Below are positions 1-8,661 of a stretch of DNA of 64,000 nt, piece by piece. The position numbers were made by a program, and so were the translations under genes. Each line of letters begins with the position of its first letter. Within the stretch, counting starts at the first letter, position 1. Below the pieces are notes generated by a model, which was not told the DNA's origin, did no database searches, and saw only the letters and a list, made by a program, of their open reading frames with translations. The stretch covers positions 1 through 64,000 of the forward strand of contig JBOFEN010000101.1 of assembly GCA_051648105.1 (NCBI GenBank), read 5' to 3'. The stretch comes from UBA7332 sp051648105 (GTDB lineage Bacteria; Bacteroidota; Bacteroidia; Bacteroidales; UBA7332).

Positions 1-381
1 AGTCCCAAAAGTACGCTCTCCATCAGGAGTGATCATTGTCATTGCACAACCTGAGGTTAGGTCATTCTCATGAAGTATGGGTTCAACACCATTTCTCTGT
101 AGGTCCTCTTTGTAAAAACTCCCATAGAAATCTTGTCCAATGCTACCAATAAAACCAGCAGGTATACCAAGTCTAGCAATACCACAAACAGCATTCGAAG
201 CAGAACCTCCAGTAGCCCTAACGGAGTCAAAATCGCGTATTGTGTCTAATATCTTCATTAATCGATCTTCATCAATCAATTGCATGCTTCCTTTTGGAAG
301 ACTCATTTTTTCGAGGTAAGTCTCTGATTCTAATTTAACTAAAACGTCAACTAGAGCGTTACCCAGTCCAAGTACTTTCAT
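1..381 (-). CDS. PfkB-family carbohydrate/nucleoside kinase (partial, N-terminal 127 residues)
   Basis: The leftward frame opens with ATG at 381 and runs off the left edge without a stop, so only the N-terminal 127 residues are visible. The start MKVLGLGNALVDVLVKLE and the block RATGGSASNAVCGIARLG (glycine-rich substrate and lid region) are typical of PfkB/ribokinase-family kinases that phosphorylate sugars or adenosine. The GDGxGD-type catalytic motif would be in the missing C-terminal half. Substrate cannot be decided from this part; adenosine-kinase-like proteins of Bacteroidales look similar. The tRNA genes to the right are transcribed away from it. Confidence 0.85.
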   Translation of the reverse strand, partial: MKVLGLGNALVDVLVKLESETYLEKMSLPKGSMQLIDEDRLMKILDTIRDFDSVRATGGSASNAVCGIARLGIPAGFIGSIGQDFYGSFYKEDLQRNGVEPILHENDLTSGCAMTMITPDGERTFGT

Positions 382-483
382 TTGTCAAAAAATTTTACTG
401 CAAAGATATTGCATATTTTAAAATTAGCTATTACTTTTGTAACGCAATCGACTAGAAATAGCTTGATTTAAGCAAAAATAAAT

Positions 484-557
484 TCTTCAGTAGCTCAGTT
501 GGTTAGAGCACCTGACTGTTAATCAGGGGGTCGTAGGTTCAAGTCCTACCTGAAGAG
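484..557 (+). tRNA. tRNA-Asn (GTT), copy 1
   Basis: A complete cloverleaf can be drawn: acceptor TCTTCAG/CTGAAGA, D-arm GCTC/GAGC, anticodon stem CCTGA/TCAGG with loop CTGTTAA, and T-arm GTAGG/CCTAC with the TTCAAGT loop. Anticodon GTT reads Asn codons AAC and AAU. The discriminator is G, and a genomic CCA follows at 558-560, unlike in copy 2. Confidence 0.97.
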
Positions 558-613
558 CCAAGCAATACTCACACACCACGCGGTGAGTCTAAAATAGTAG
601 AAGTGGAGTAAAT

Positions 614-687
614 TCTTCAGTAGCTCAGTTGGTTAGAGCACCTGACTGTTAATCAGGGGGTCGTAGGTTCAAGTCCTACCTGAAGAG
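614..687 (+). tRNA. tRNA-Asn (GTT), copy 2
   Basis: Identical to copy 1 over all 74 bases, 130 bp downstream and in the same orientation, so probably the same transcript. Here the discriminator G is followed by CTC instead of CCA, so CCA must be added by tRNA nucleotidyltransferase. The 8 bases just before both genes are also nearly the same, which points to a tandem duplication. Confidence 0.97.
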
Positions 688-696
688 CTCTTTAAA

Positions 697-720
697 CCTC
701 GCACATGTGCGGGGTTTTTT
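697..720 (+). terminator. Intrinsic terminator of the tRNA-Asn pair
   Basis: GC-rich hairpin CCTCGCAC/GTGCGGGG with a 2-base loop, followed by a run of T, starting 9 bases after the second tRNA. It ends the tRNA transcript before the Nudix gene. Confidence 0.85.
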
Positions 721-746
721 TATTATATGACTTAATACTTACTACC

Positions 747-1283
747 ATGACTCTATTACACCCATTGAGATATTTTCGTTATTGTCCAAGATGTGGTTCA
801 GATAAGTTTTACGAGAATGATACTAAATCCAAGCGCTGCTCTGGATGTGGCTTCGTCTTCTATATTAATGCGTCTGCAGCTGTTGCGGCTTTTATTGTAA
901 ATTCAGAGGGAGAGTTATTAGTGTGTAGGAGGGCTTGTGAGCCTGCAAAAGGAACACTGGATCTACCAGGTGGCTTTGTAGATTTACATGAGGGTGTTGA
1001 GTCTGCATTGGCCAGGGAGGTACTAGAGGAGACATCACTTGAGGTGCTATCTATGAAGTACCTATTTTCTCTTCCTAATAGTTATCATTATAGTGGATTT
1101 GATGTCCCAACAGTTGATCTGTTCTATTTGGTAACTGTAAAAGATGGGGGTGAACCTCAAGCCAATGATGATGTTGATTTGTGTCAGTTTAGACCCATAA
1201 AGGAGCTAAAGAGTGAGCTCTTCGGGCTTGATTCTATATCTAAAGGAGTATCCATTTTTTTAAACAAAGCAGAAGATTTATAG
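747..1283 (+). CDS. Nudix hydrolase with N-terminal zinc ribbon
   Basis: Cytoplasmic hydrolase of nucleoside-diphosphate-linked substrates, 178 residues. An N-terminal zinc ribbon is visible as CPRCGSDKF followed by CSGCG (four cysteines). The Nudix box follows at about residues 75-97, with the pattern G-x5-E-x7-REVLEETS; Thr replaces the usual Gly near the end. The layout resembles NudC-type NADH/RNA-decapping enzymes, but the protein is shorter than NudC (about 257 aa), so the substrate is open. I chose ATG 747 because an upstream in-frame start at 705 would lie inside the tRNA terminator hairpin. It stands alone between that terminator and the promoter of the TPR gene. Confidence 0.85.
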   Translation: MTLLHPLRYFRYCPRCGSDKFYENDTKSKRCSGCGFVFYINASAAVAAFIVNSEGELLVCRRACEPAKGTLDLPGGFVDLHEGVESALAREVLEETSLEVLSMKYLFSLPNSYHYSGFDVPTVDLFYLVTVKDGGEPQANDDVDLCQFRPIKELKSELFGLDSISKGVSIFLNKAEDL

Positions 1284-1304
1284 TAACGCTGTAAAAGAGT
1301 TTAT

Positions 1305-1312
1305 TATTTTTG
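1305..1312 (+). promoter_or_regulatory. -7 box (TATTTTTG) upstream of the TPR gene
   Basis: Perfect match to the Bacteroidota TAnnTTTG -7 element, 17 bases before the ATG at 1330. No clear -33 TTG is seen. It probably starts the TPR/outer-membrane protein/topA transcript. Confidence 0.5.
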
Positions 1313-1329
1313 CGAAAAATAGAACCTTG

Positions 1330-4329
1330 ATGAAACGAATAACAATGCTATTGGCTGCAACGTTAGGCTCTGGGGCTTTAACAATTTCTGCGCAGCTTCC
1401 ATATAATACAGACTCATCATTAGAGCTTCTCAAGCATTCAAAGATGATGTTTGAGCAGGATAATTTTATGGGGTCAGTGGATTATCTGAATAGATACTCC
1501 ATCTCTTCAAGTGCAGAAAAGAAGCAAGATGAGGTAGCTTTTCTAAAGCTAGCTACATCTTACGAGTTGAATCGTAGAGTCGACTTCGAACAGTTTCTCA
1601 AGTACTATCCACACTCAGCCTATACTAATGTTGTTAGGCTTATGTATGGATCTCTTCTTTTGGAACAAGAGATGATTGACGAGGCAATAGATATGTTGAG
1701 TCAAGCCGATTCAGATCTTTTGTCAAAAGCTGACAGAGAACAGTGTCGCTATCGTCTGGCATATGCATTCTTGTTGAACGGCCAATTCAGCAACTCAAAA
1801 CCTATGTTTAATGAGTTAAGTAGAACTTCTAGTCAATATTCAGACAAGGCGGAGTTCTACCTAAGCTACATATCATATAGAGAGGGAGATTACGCCAAAG
1901 CATTAAAGGGCTTCTTACCTTTACAAAATATACCACAGTATAGATCAATAGTTCCATATTATATTGTTCAGATATATTTCGCACAAGGGAACTATACTGC
2001 AGCAATAAAGCTGGGTCAAGAGCTTCTTTCTAGAGATGCAGATCCTATTAGGGTAGCTGAGGTGAAGAGAGTAGTAGGAGAGAGCTACTATTATAGCGGT
2101 GACTTAAGATCTGCTATCACCCACTTGAGCCAATATGTGAATATGACCACAGAGCCAACACGCAGTGCTTGGTATGCTCTGGGTCTTTCTCTATTTGATG
2201 CTGGGGATATGGCAGGTACTATATCATCACTCTCAAAGGTTACACTAGGGGATGATGTCTATAGCCAGACAGCATTTTACCACTTGGGATTGGCATATTT
2301 GAGTCAAAAGGAGTATGGAAAGGCTAGGATGGCTTTTGAGTCTGCTTCAAATATGACATATAATGATACAATACGTGAGTTGGCAATGTACAATTACGCA
2401 TTGACTATCTACTCTACATCCTACACTCCATTCAATGAGTCTGTAGGTGTGTTCGAGCAGTTTCTTAATAGATACCCAAACTCAATCTATGCTGATAAGG
2501 CTAGCGAGTATCTCTCAGAGGTTCTTTTGACCACAAAGGATTACCAAGGCTCATTAGATATGATTGCCAAGATAGCTAGACCAGGATCTAAGATTCTTTC
2601 AGCTAAGCAGAGAATACTATTCTACTTGGGTAGTGAGCAGGTTGTGAACTCACAGTTCGAAAATGCTATACAATACTTCACAGCAGCCATTAATGTTGGC
2701 AATTACAATCCACAATATAGAGCAGAAGCCCTATACTGGAGAGGAGAGTCATATTATAGATTAGAGGATTATAAGAGAGCTATAACTGATTATACAGCCT
2801 TTACTTCTCAAACACCAGATAGATCAAAGCCTATCTATACATTAGCTATGTATAACCTAGGTTATGCATATTTCAAGAGTTTCGACTTTGCGAAGGCACG
2901 TAGCCTATTCACTCAATTCATTGATCTATCTAAGGAGAAGAGTGGTACTCTCTATGCTGATGCTCTAAATAGATTAGCTGACTGTCAATACTATAGAAGA
3001 GAGTTTGCTCTTGCAGAGGAGAGCTATGGCAAGGTTGCAGCGTTAAAGAGTGGATTTGAGGATTATGCTCTATACCAAAAGGCAATTATGCAAGGTATAC
3101 GTAAGCAGAATGATAGAAAGATTGAGACTATAGATCAACTTCTATCTACTTACCCAAAATCTGAATATGTAGATGATGCACTTTTAGAGAGGGGTTTGAT
3201 ACAAGCTTCTCAAAACAAGTATGCAGGAGCTATTACTGATCTGAACAAACTGATCACTCAATACCCAAATAGTAATTTAGCTCCAATGGCAGCTATGCAG
3301 CTTAGTACTGTATACCGCAATATGGGAGATAACAATAGTGCTATCAACGCATACAAGAGTATATTGAGTAAATACCCAGGAAGTGAGCAAGCTAAAATGG
3401 CTAATGCAGACTTTAAGGAGTTAGCTCAAGAGACTAATAGTGTAGCCGATTATGCTAATTATATAAATACCCTTGGCGGAGGATTTAAGTTCTCAGCTAC
3501 AGAACAAGACTCTTTGACATACTTTGCTGCAGAGCAGGTATATATCAAAGGAGACAAAGACGCAGCAGAGAAGAGCTTTGTTGGTTATATACAGAGCTTC
3601 CCACAAGGTGCATTTACTCTATCTGCTAACTACTACTTAGGAACAATATCATACGATAAGGGTGATATGGATAGAGCTATGGGTTATCTAAACTCTGTTA
3701 CATCAATGCCTAAGAGTATATATACAGAAGATGCGGTTACTGTTCTTGCTACTATCAATTATGGTAAAGGAGATTACAGAGAGGCACAACGACTATACCG
3801 TGAGCTCTCAACCATAGCATCTAAGCGAACTGTTAAGATAGAGGCAAATATTGGTGAGGTAAGATCTGCATACGCACTTGCTGAATATGCAGAGGTAAAT
3901 CTCATTGCATCAAATCTATTGGAGGAGAAGAGCCTCACTCCAGAGCGATTAGCTGAGGTTTTATACCTACATGCTAAGTCATTAACTGCCGAGAAACAGA
4001 GTGGTAAGGCCGCTGATGTTTGGATGGTACTTTCAAAAGATACAAGATCTGCTTATGGAGCAGAGGCTAAATATCAGTTGGCTGAATACTATTTTAGAGC
4101 AAAACAGTATGATAAGGCTGAGAAGACTCTTGATGAGTTTGTTGAACAAGGTACTCCTCACCAATATTGGATGGCTAGAGCATTCATCTTGTGGAGTGAT
4201 ATTTATATGCAACAAGATGATCCATTCCAAGCTAAGCAGTATTTGATGAATTTGCGCGGTAATTACAAGGCAAATGATGATATTGAAGCTATGATAGAAG
4301 AGAGACTTAAACTTATTGAGAGTAAATAA
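1330..4329 (+). CDS. Large tetratricopeptide-repeat protein, exported
   Basis: A 999-residue protein with an N-terminal signal peptide (basic MKRITM, then a hydrophobic stretch ending near SAQ), so probably periplasmic or anchored on the periplasmic side. The rest is helical TPR arrays. Repeated blocks can be recognised by pairs such as ALYWRGESYYRLEDYKRAI, YNLGYAYFKSFDFAKARSLF and YLGTISYDKGDMDRAMGYL. TPRs scaffold protein complexes; no enzyme motif is seen. It is 27 bp upstream of a beta-barrel outer-membrane gene on the same strand, so a joint role in envelope assembly is plausible but inferred. I use ATG 1330; the TTG three bases earlier is also in frame. Confidence 0.8.
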   Translation: MKRITMLLAATLGSGALTISAQLPYNTDSSLELLKHSKMMFEQDNFMGSVDYLNRYSISSSAEKKQDEVAFLKLATSYELNRRVDFEQFLKYYPHSAYTNVVRLMYGSLLLEQEMIDEAIDMLSQADSDLLSKADREQCRYRLAYAFLLNGQFSNSKPMFNELSRTSSQYSDKAEFYLSYISYREGDYAKALKGFLPLQNIPQYRSIVPYYIVQIYFAQGNYTAAIKLGQELLSRDADPIRVAEVKRVVGESYYYSGDLRSAITHLSQYVNMTTEPTRSAWYALGLSLFDAGDMAGTISSLSKVTLGDDVYSQTAFYHLGLAYLSQKEYGKARMAFESASNMTYNDTIRELAMYNYALTIYSTSYTPFNESVGVFEQFLNRYPNSIYADKASEYLSEVLLTTKDYQGSLDMIAKIARPGSKILSAKQRILFYLGSEQVVNSQFENAIQYFTAAINVGNYNPQYRAEALYWRGESYYRLEDYKRAITDYTAFTSQTPDRSKPIYTLAMYNLGYAYFKSFDFAKARSLFTQFIDLSKEKSGTLYADALNRLADCQYYRREFALAEESYGKVAALKSGFEDYALYQKAIMQGIRKQNDRKIETIDQLLSTYPKSEYVDDALLERGLIQASQNKYAGAITDLNKLITQYPNSNLAPMAAMQLSTVYRNMGDNNSAINAYKSILSKYPGSEQAKMANADFKELAQETNSVADYANYINTLGGGFKFSATEQDSLTYFAAEQVYIKGDKDAAEKSFVGYIQSFPQGAFTLSANYYLGTISYDKGDMDRAMGYLNSVTSMPKSIYTEDAVTVLATINYGKGDYREAQRLYRELSTIASKRTVKIEANIGEVRSAYALAEYAEVNLIASNLLEEKSLTPERLAEVLYLHAKSLTAEKQSGKAADVWMVLSKDTRSAYGAEAKYQLAEYYFRAKQYDKAEKTLDEFVEQGTPHQYWMARAFILWSDIYMQQDDPFQAKQYLMNLRGNYKANDDIEAMIEERLKLIESK

Positions 4330-4356
4330 TAATCTGCTAACTATAGATAACTCATT

Positions 4357-6039
4357 ATGAAAAAACAGCACTATATAGTACTACTATCGTTAGTGGCATC
4401 GATTAATATGGTTGGTCAGAGCAATGAGCCTCAAGAGAGCTTAACTCGAGAGCTGATCATCGAAAAGGAGTTTACTCCTATTGTGCGTGATGCCTCAAAG
4501 GTTATTAGACTTCCAGAGGTTGAGTCACCTGTCACTAGTGTGAAGAGTCAACCAGACTACACCTATCAACAACAACCAGGAGAGGCTCTTTATCAATTGA
4601 CTCCTCTCTCTCCAGCTGCAGTTGGTATTGCCAAAGAGTACACCAAAAGTAGAGGCTGGGCTTCTCTCTCTGCAGGTAATAACTTAAACTTAAATGCCTC
4701 ATTGGGCTATGCATTAGTCAATAGTGCTAAGACTCAACTAATAGCATCCTACGATCTCTACAACACCTCAGGCAATCGTGAGATTGAACATCTAGGATCT
4801 AAGGAGAAGTTCTCTTTGTTTAAGAATCAAGCTAACATAACACTTGATCAACGTGTTGGTAGTGCCAAGATGAATCTATATGGAGACTTCAAATACTCTC
4901 TATTCAACTATCCAACATCAGTTTGGGAGCCCGAAAGTGATGTTGATAAGCAGTCTCATACTCAATTTAGAGTAGGGACATCATTCTCAGAGATTAAACT
5001 TGGTAGTTTCAATCTAGAGACAGGCTTGAACTATAGTCGATTTAATAAAGGGTATTTTCAGTTTGGAGATAATGGTATAGGTGAGAACAATCTTGATATT
5101 TCAGCCTCTACAATAGGTAATATTCTTGGTAATATTGTTGGGGGAGCTGACCTATCGTTTCACTATCTAGGTTATGATAAACCTATACTAGATGGAGATA
5201 AGAGTAGCTACTCAATATTTAAGATCCGACCAAAGGTTGGTTTTGAGGTCGATAGATTCTCTCTTATGGTGGGGCTAAACATGGAGCTACAGAGTCGCAA
5301 TGAGACAAAATTTAAGGTGACACCAGATATTCATCTAAATTGGAGCATATTAAATAATCTAGCACTATTTGCAGATCTTACTGGAGGAACTACAATAAAT
5401 GGTTTCGAGAGTATGGAGAGTAGATGTAGATATCTATATTCAGACCAGAGGTTAGGAGATGATTTTGCTTCACTAGATATTAAAGCTGGTATCAGAACAC
5501 TATTCTCTGGGGCAGTCTCGCTAGAACTTTTCGGGGGATACACTCGTTATGATAACATGTCTTATATATACTCTGCTCAACAAGAGAATATCGCAAGTCG
5601 ACTCCTTGGAAGTGTAGCGCAGAAGGTTAACAAGACCTATTTCACTCTAAACTCACAATTTGTACTCTCGGATAAATGGGATCTAAGAGCTGGAATGACA
5701 GCTACAAATTGGGGAAGTGATGATATAGCAATTGCCATGCCTAGTTTTGAGGCTAATATAGGAGTGACTTACTCCCCAATCTCAAAACTACGCCTAAATC
5801 TCGACTACTACCTTATCTCTGGTAGAGAGATGGGTCTTGGATTAGTAGATGAGGAAAATTATTCAAAGGTAAAATTAGGTGCAATAAATGAGATACGTTT
5901 AGGTGGAAGTTATAATATTACACGCTGGCTAACAGCTAATTTACAGCTAAACAACTTAATGAACCAGAAACAAGAGTCGTGGTACGGCATTCCAGAACAG
6001 GGGTTTAACTTCTTGATTGGTGCCTCTGTACGATTCTAA
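4357..6039 (+). CDS. Outer-membrane beta-barrel protein, TonB-receptor-like C-terminal barrel
   Basis: 560 residues with signal peptide (MKKQHYIVLLSLVASINMVGQ). The mature part is rich in alternating aromatic/polar strands (for example GWASLSAGNNLNLNASLGYA) and ends in a terminal phenylalanine strand (FLIGASVRF), the mark of outer-membrane barrels. No TonB plug with conserved motif is obvious, and the length is about half that of a SusC receptor, so it is not a standard TonB-dependent importer. It lies between the TPR gene (27 bp before) and topA (24 bp after), probably in one transcript. The function is unknown; it may be a structural partner of the TPR protein. Confidence 0.7.
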   Translation: MKKQHYIVLLSLVASINMVGQSNEPQESLTRELIIEKEFTPIVRDASKVIRLPEVESPVTSVKSQPDYTYQQQPGEALYQLTPLSPAAVGIAKEYTKSRGWASLSAGNNLNLNASLGYALVNSAKTQLIASYDLYNTSGNREIEHLGSKEKFSLFKNQANITLDQRVGSAKMNLYGDFKYSLFNYPTSVWEPESDVDKQSHTQFRVGTSFSEIKLGSFNLETGLNYSRFNKGYFQFGDNGIGENNLDISASTIGNILGNIVGGADLSFHYLGYDKPILDGDKSSYSIFKIRPKVGFEVDRFSLMVGLNMELQSRNETKFKVTPDIHLNWSILNNLALFADLTGGTTINGFESMESRCRYLYSDQRLGDDFASLDIKAGIRTLFSGAVSLELFGGYTRYDNMSYIYSAQQENIASRLLGSVAQKVNKTYFTLNSQFVLSDKWDLRAGMTATNWGSDDIAIAMPSFEANIGVTYSPISKLRLNLDYYLISGREMGLGLVDEENYSKVKLGAINEIRLGGSYNITRWLTANLQLNNLMNQKQESWYGIPEQGFNFLIGASVRF

Positions 6040-6063
6040 TTATTGATGAGTTAATACGATACA

Positions 6064-8556
6064 ATGCAAAAAAACTTAGTTATAGTTGAGTCCCCGGCCA
6101 AAGCGAAGACTATTGAGAAGTTCCTAGGGCCGGAATATAAAGTACTTTCAAGTTATGGCCATATCCGTGACTTGAAGAAGAAAGATTTGGGTATTGACAT
6201 TGAGAATGGATTTACACCTCTTTATGAGGTTCCTGAAGATAAGGCTAAGGTAGTTGCAGAGCTACGTAAACAAGCAAAGAGTGCCGAAATGGTATGGCTC
6301 GCTTCCGATGAAGACCGCGAGGGAGAGGCAATTGCCTGGCATCTATATGAGGTCTTAGGGCTGAATATGGATAACACTAAGAGGATTGTATTTCACGAGA
6401 TTACCAAGAGTGCCATATTAAATGCAATTGAGAACCCAAGAAGCATAAATATTGATCTTGTTAATGCTCAGCAGGCCCGTAGAGTTTTGGACCGTATCGT
6501 GGGTTTTGAACTCTCACCTATATTGTGGCGCAAGATTAAGTCATCACTATCTGCAGGTAGGGTTCAATCTGTTACTGTTAGACTTGTGGTAGAGCGTGAG
6601 CGTGAGATTCAAAACTTCCAGTCTGAAGCAGCATATCGTATTATTAGTACCTTTATGGTTCCTACACCTAGTGGTGAACTCGTAGAGCTAAAAGCAGAAC
6701 TTCTTCGACGACCAAAGACTAAGGTGGGTGCTTCAGAGTTCCTTGATATATGCAAGAAGAGTGAGTTTGCCATAGAGGAGATCATTACTCGCCCAGCACG
6801 CAAATCACCTGCTGCTCCATTTACCACATCTACGCTTCAACAAGAGGCCTCTCGTAAGCTAGGTTTCTCTGTTTCACAAACGATGAGTGTAGCTCAGAAG
6901 CTCTATGAGAATGGACACATTACATACATGCGTACCGATTCGGTTAACCTATCTGATCTAGCTATAAATACAGCTAAAGCTGCTATTATTGAGTCTATGG
7001 GGGAGCAATATTGGCAATATCGCAAATATCAGACTAAGGCAGCTGGTGCACAAGAGGCCCACGAAGCTATCCGTCCTACATATATGAACAAGTCTAAGAT
7101 CGACGGTACAGCCCAAGAGAAAAGACTATATGATCTAATCTGGAAACGCACTATAGCTAGCCAGATGGCAGATGCTCAACTTGAGAAGACTACTGTTAAT
7201 ATAGCAGTGGGCAATAGTGGTGAGAACCTTGTTGCTCAAGGAGAGGTGCTTAAGTTTGATGGATTCCTTCGTGTATACATGGAGTCTAATGACGATGATA
7301 ATGATCAAGCAGGAGAAGAGGGACTACTTCCTGCTATGGCTGAAGGACAGATACTATCAATGAATAGTGTTGTTGCAACAGAGAGATACAGCCAAAGACC
7401 TCCAAGATATTCAGAGGCATCTTTGGTTCGTAAATTAGAAGAGCTAGGAATAGGTAGACCATCCACTTACGCTCCAACCATATCAACAGTGCAGCAGCGC
7501 GAATATGTTGAGAAGGGAGACAAGCCAGGTATTGAACGTCAAATAACTATATTGACACTCACTAATGATACTATTTCAGAGAGTGTTAAGACTGAGATCT
7601 CTGGTGCGGATAGAGCTAAGCTATACCCAACCAATATAGGTATTGTTGTAAATGACTACCTTATGGAGTCATTCCCAGATATCCTTAACTACAGCTTTAC
7701 AGCCAACGTAGAGAAAGAGTTCGACAGCATAGCTGAGGGTGATCTAAATTGGGTTGAAGCTCTTGGTAGTTTCTATGCACCATTCCACAAGAGTGTTGAA
7801 ACCTGCCTCGAGTCAAAACAGGAGAGACGTGTGGGTGAGAGAGTTCTTGGTGTAGACCCAAAAACGAACAAGGTTGTATCAGTAAGAATTGGAAGATATG
7901 GGCCTATGGTTCAGATTGGAACTCCAGAGGATGAAGATAAACCTCTATTCAAAACCCTTCAACCTGGTTTGTTGATGGAGAGTATCACCATTGAGGAGGC
8001 TCTTAAACACTTTGAAGAGCCAGCAGCACTTGGTGAATACGAAGGGGTAACTCTTACTATTGGAGCTGGACGATTTGGACCATACATTAAGTTTGGATCT
8101 ACTTTCGTATCCATTCCTAAGGCAATAGATCCTAAGGAGATAACTCATGAGCAAGCTATTGTTCTAATAGAAGAGAAGCGCAAGAAGGAGGCAGAGAGAG
8201 TAATGAAGACTTTCGATCAAGAGCCAGAACTAGAGATACAAAAAGGACGTTTCGGTCCTTTCATATTCTATAAAGGTGCTAACTATAAGCTGCCAAAGGA
8301 TGTTGAACCACTTGAATTATCTCTAGAGGAGTGTCTCAAGATTGTTGAGTCACAACCTGGAAAACCATCCAAGAGAGCCTCCTCTAAAACAACAGCCAAG
8401 AGTACCTCTACGACAGCCAAGAAAAGTTCTGCTGCTACAAAGAAGAGCAAAGCGGAATCGACTGCTGCAAAGAAGAGCACAAAGAGCACTACAACAAAGA
8501 GCTCAACAGCTAAGAAGAGTAGCGCAACTAAGAAGACAACTAAGGCTCAAGGCTAA
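6064..8556 (+). CDS. topA: DNA topoisomerase I (type IA)
   Basis: Relaxes negative supercoils by single-strand passage. 830 residues. The N-terminal Toprim domain starts with LVIVESPAKAKTIEKFLG and has acidic metal ligands in LASDEDREGEAIAWHL. The active-site tyrosine is Tyr288 in ITYMRTDSVNLS. After the core come three short C-terminal repeats of the type GR(Y/F)GP(M/Y/F)(V/I) instead of the four-cysteine zinc fingers of E. coli TopA. The last ~65 residues are an almost pure Lys/Ser/Thr/Ala tail resembling a histone H1 tail, likely to bind DNA without sequence specificity. It is preceded by the barrel gene at 24 bp spacing. Confidence 0.97.
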   Translation: MQKNLVIVESPAKAKTIEKFLGPEYKVLSSYGHIRDLKKKDLGIDIENGFTPLYEVPEDKAKVVAELRKQAKSAEMVWLASDEDREGEAIAWHLYEVLGLNMDNTKRIVFHEITKSAILNAIENPRSINIDLVNAQQARRVLDRIVGFELSPILWRKIKSSLSAGRVQSVTVRLVVEREREIQNFQSEAAYRIISTFMVPTPSGELVELKAELLRRPKTKVGASEFLDICKKSEFAIEEIITRPARKSPAAPFTTSTLQQEASRKLGFSVSQTMSVAQKLYENGHITYMRTDSVNLSDLAINTAKAAIIESMGEQYWQYRKYQTKAAGAQEAHEAIRPTYMNKSKIDGTAQEKRLYDLIWKRTIASQMADAQLEKTTVNIAVGNSGENLVAQGEVLKFDGFLRVYMESNDDDNDQAGEEGLLPAMAEGQILSMNSVVATERYSQRPPRYSEASLVRKLEELGIGRPSTYAPTISTVQQREYVEKGDKPGIERQITILTLTNDTISESVKTEISGADRAKLYPTNIGIVVNDYLMESFPDILNYSFTANVEKEFDSIAEGDLNWVEALGSFYAPFHKSVETCLESKQERRVGERVLGVDPKTNKVVSVRIGRYGPMVQIGTPEDEDKPLFKTLQPGLLMESITIEEALKHFEEPAALGEYEGVTLTIGAGRFGPYIKFGSTFVSIPKAIDPKEITHEQAIVLIEEKRKKEAERVMKTFDQEPELEIQKGRFGPFIFYKGANYKLPKDVEPLELSLEECLKIVESQPGKPSKRASSKTTAKSTSTTAKKSSAATKKSKAESTAAKKSTKSTTTKSSTAKKSSATKKTTKAQG

Positions 8557-8603
8557 TTGAGTACCAATAATGGCCAAGAGTTATTTACAATTGGACTAAT
8601 ATT

Positions 8604-8641
8604 AGAGGGAGAAGCTCTGCTACTGCTAGCTTTTCTCTCTA
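8604..8641 (+). terminator. Possible weak terminator after topA
   Basis: Imperfect hairpin AGAGGGAGAAGCT / AGCTTTTCTCTCT with an 11-base loop, followed by a T-rich stretch. The arms have two mismatches. It lies 48 bases after topA and 21 bases before the SNF2 gene, so it may only partly separate the two. Confidence 0.35.
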
Positions 8642-8661
8642 TCTATTTTCTTTATATTTAA

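Noticed and set aside
705..746. Upstream ATG extension of the Nudix gene
   Set aside because: It would begin inside the tRNA terminator hairpin; the zinc ribbon follows ATG 747 closely.
4033..4371. Antisense frame across the end of the TPR gene
   Set aside because: It is a shadow of the TPR coding sequence without promoter or recognisable domain.
8342..8560. Arg/Gln/Leu-rich frame overlapping the end of topA
   Set aside because: It is the +2 reading of the low-complexity Lys/Ser/Thr tail of topoisomerase I.
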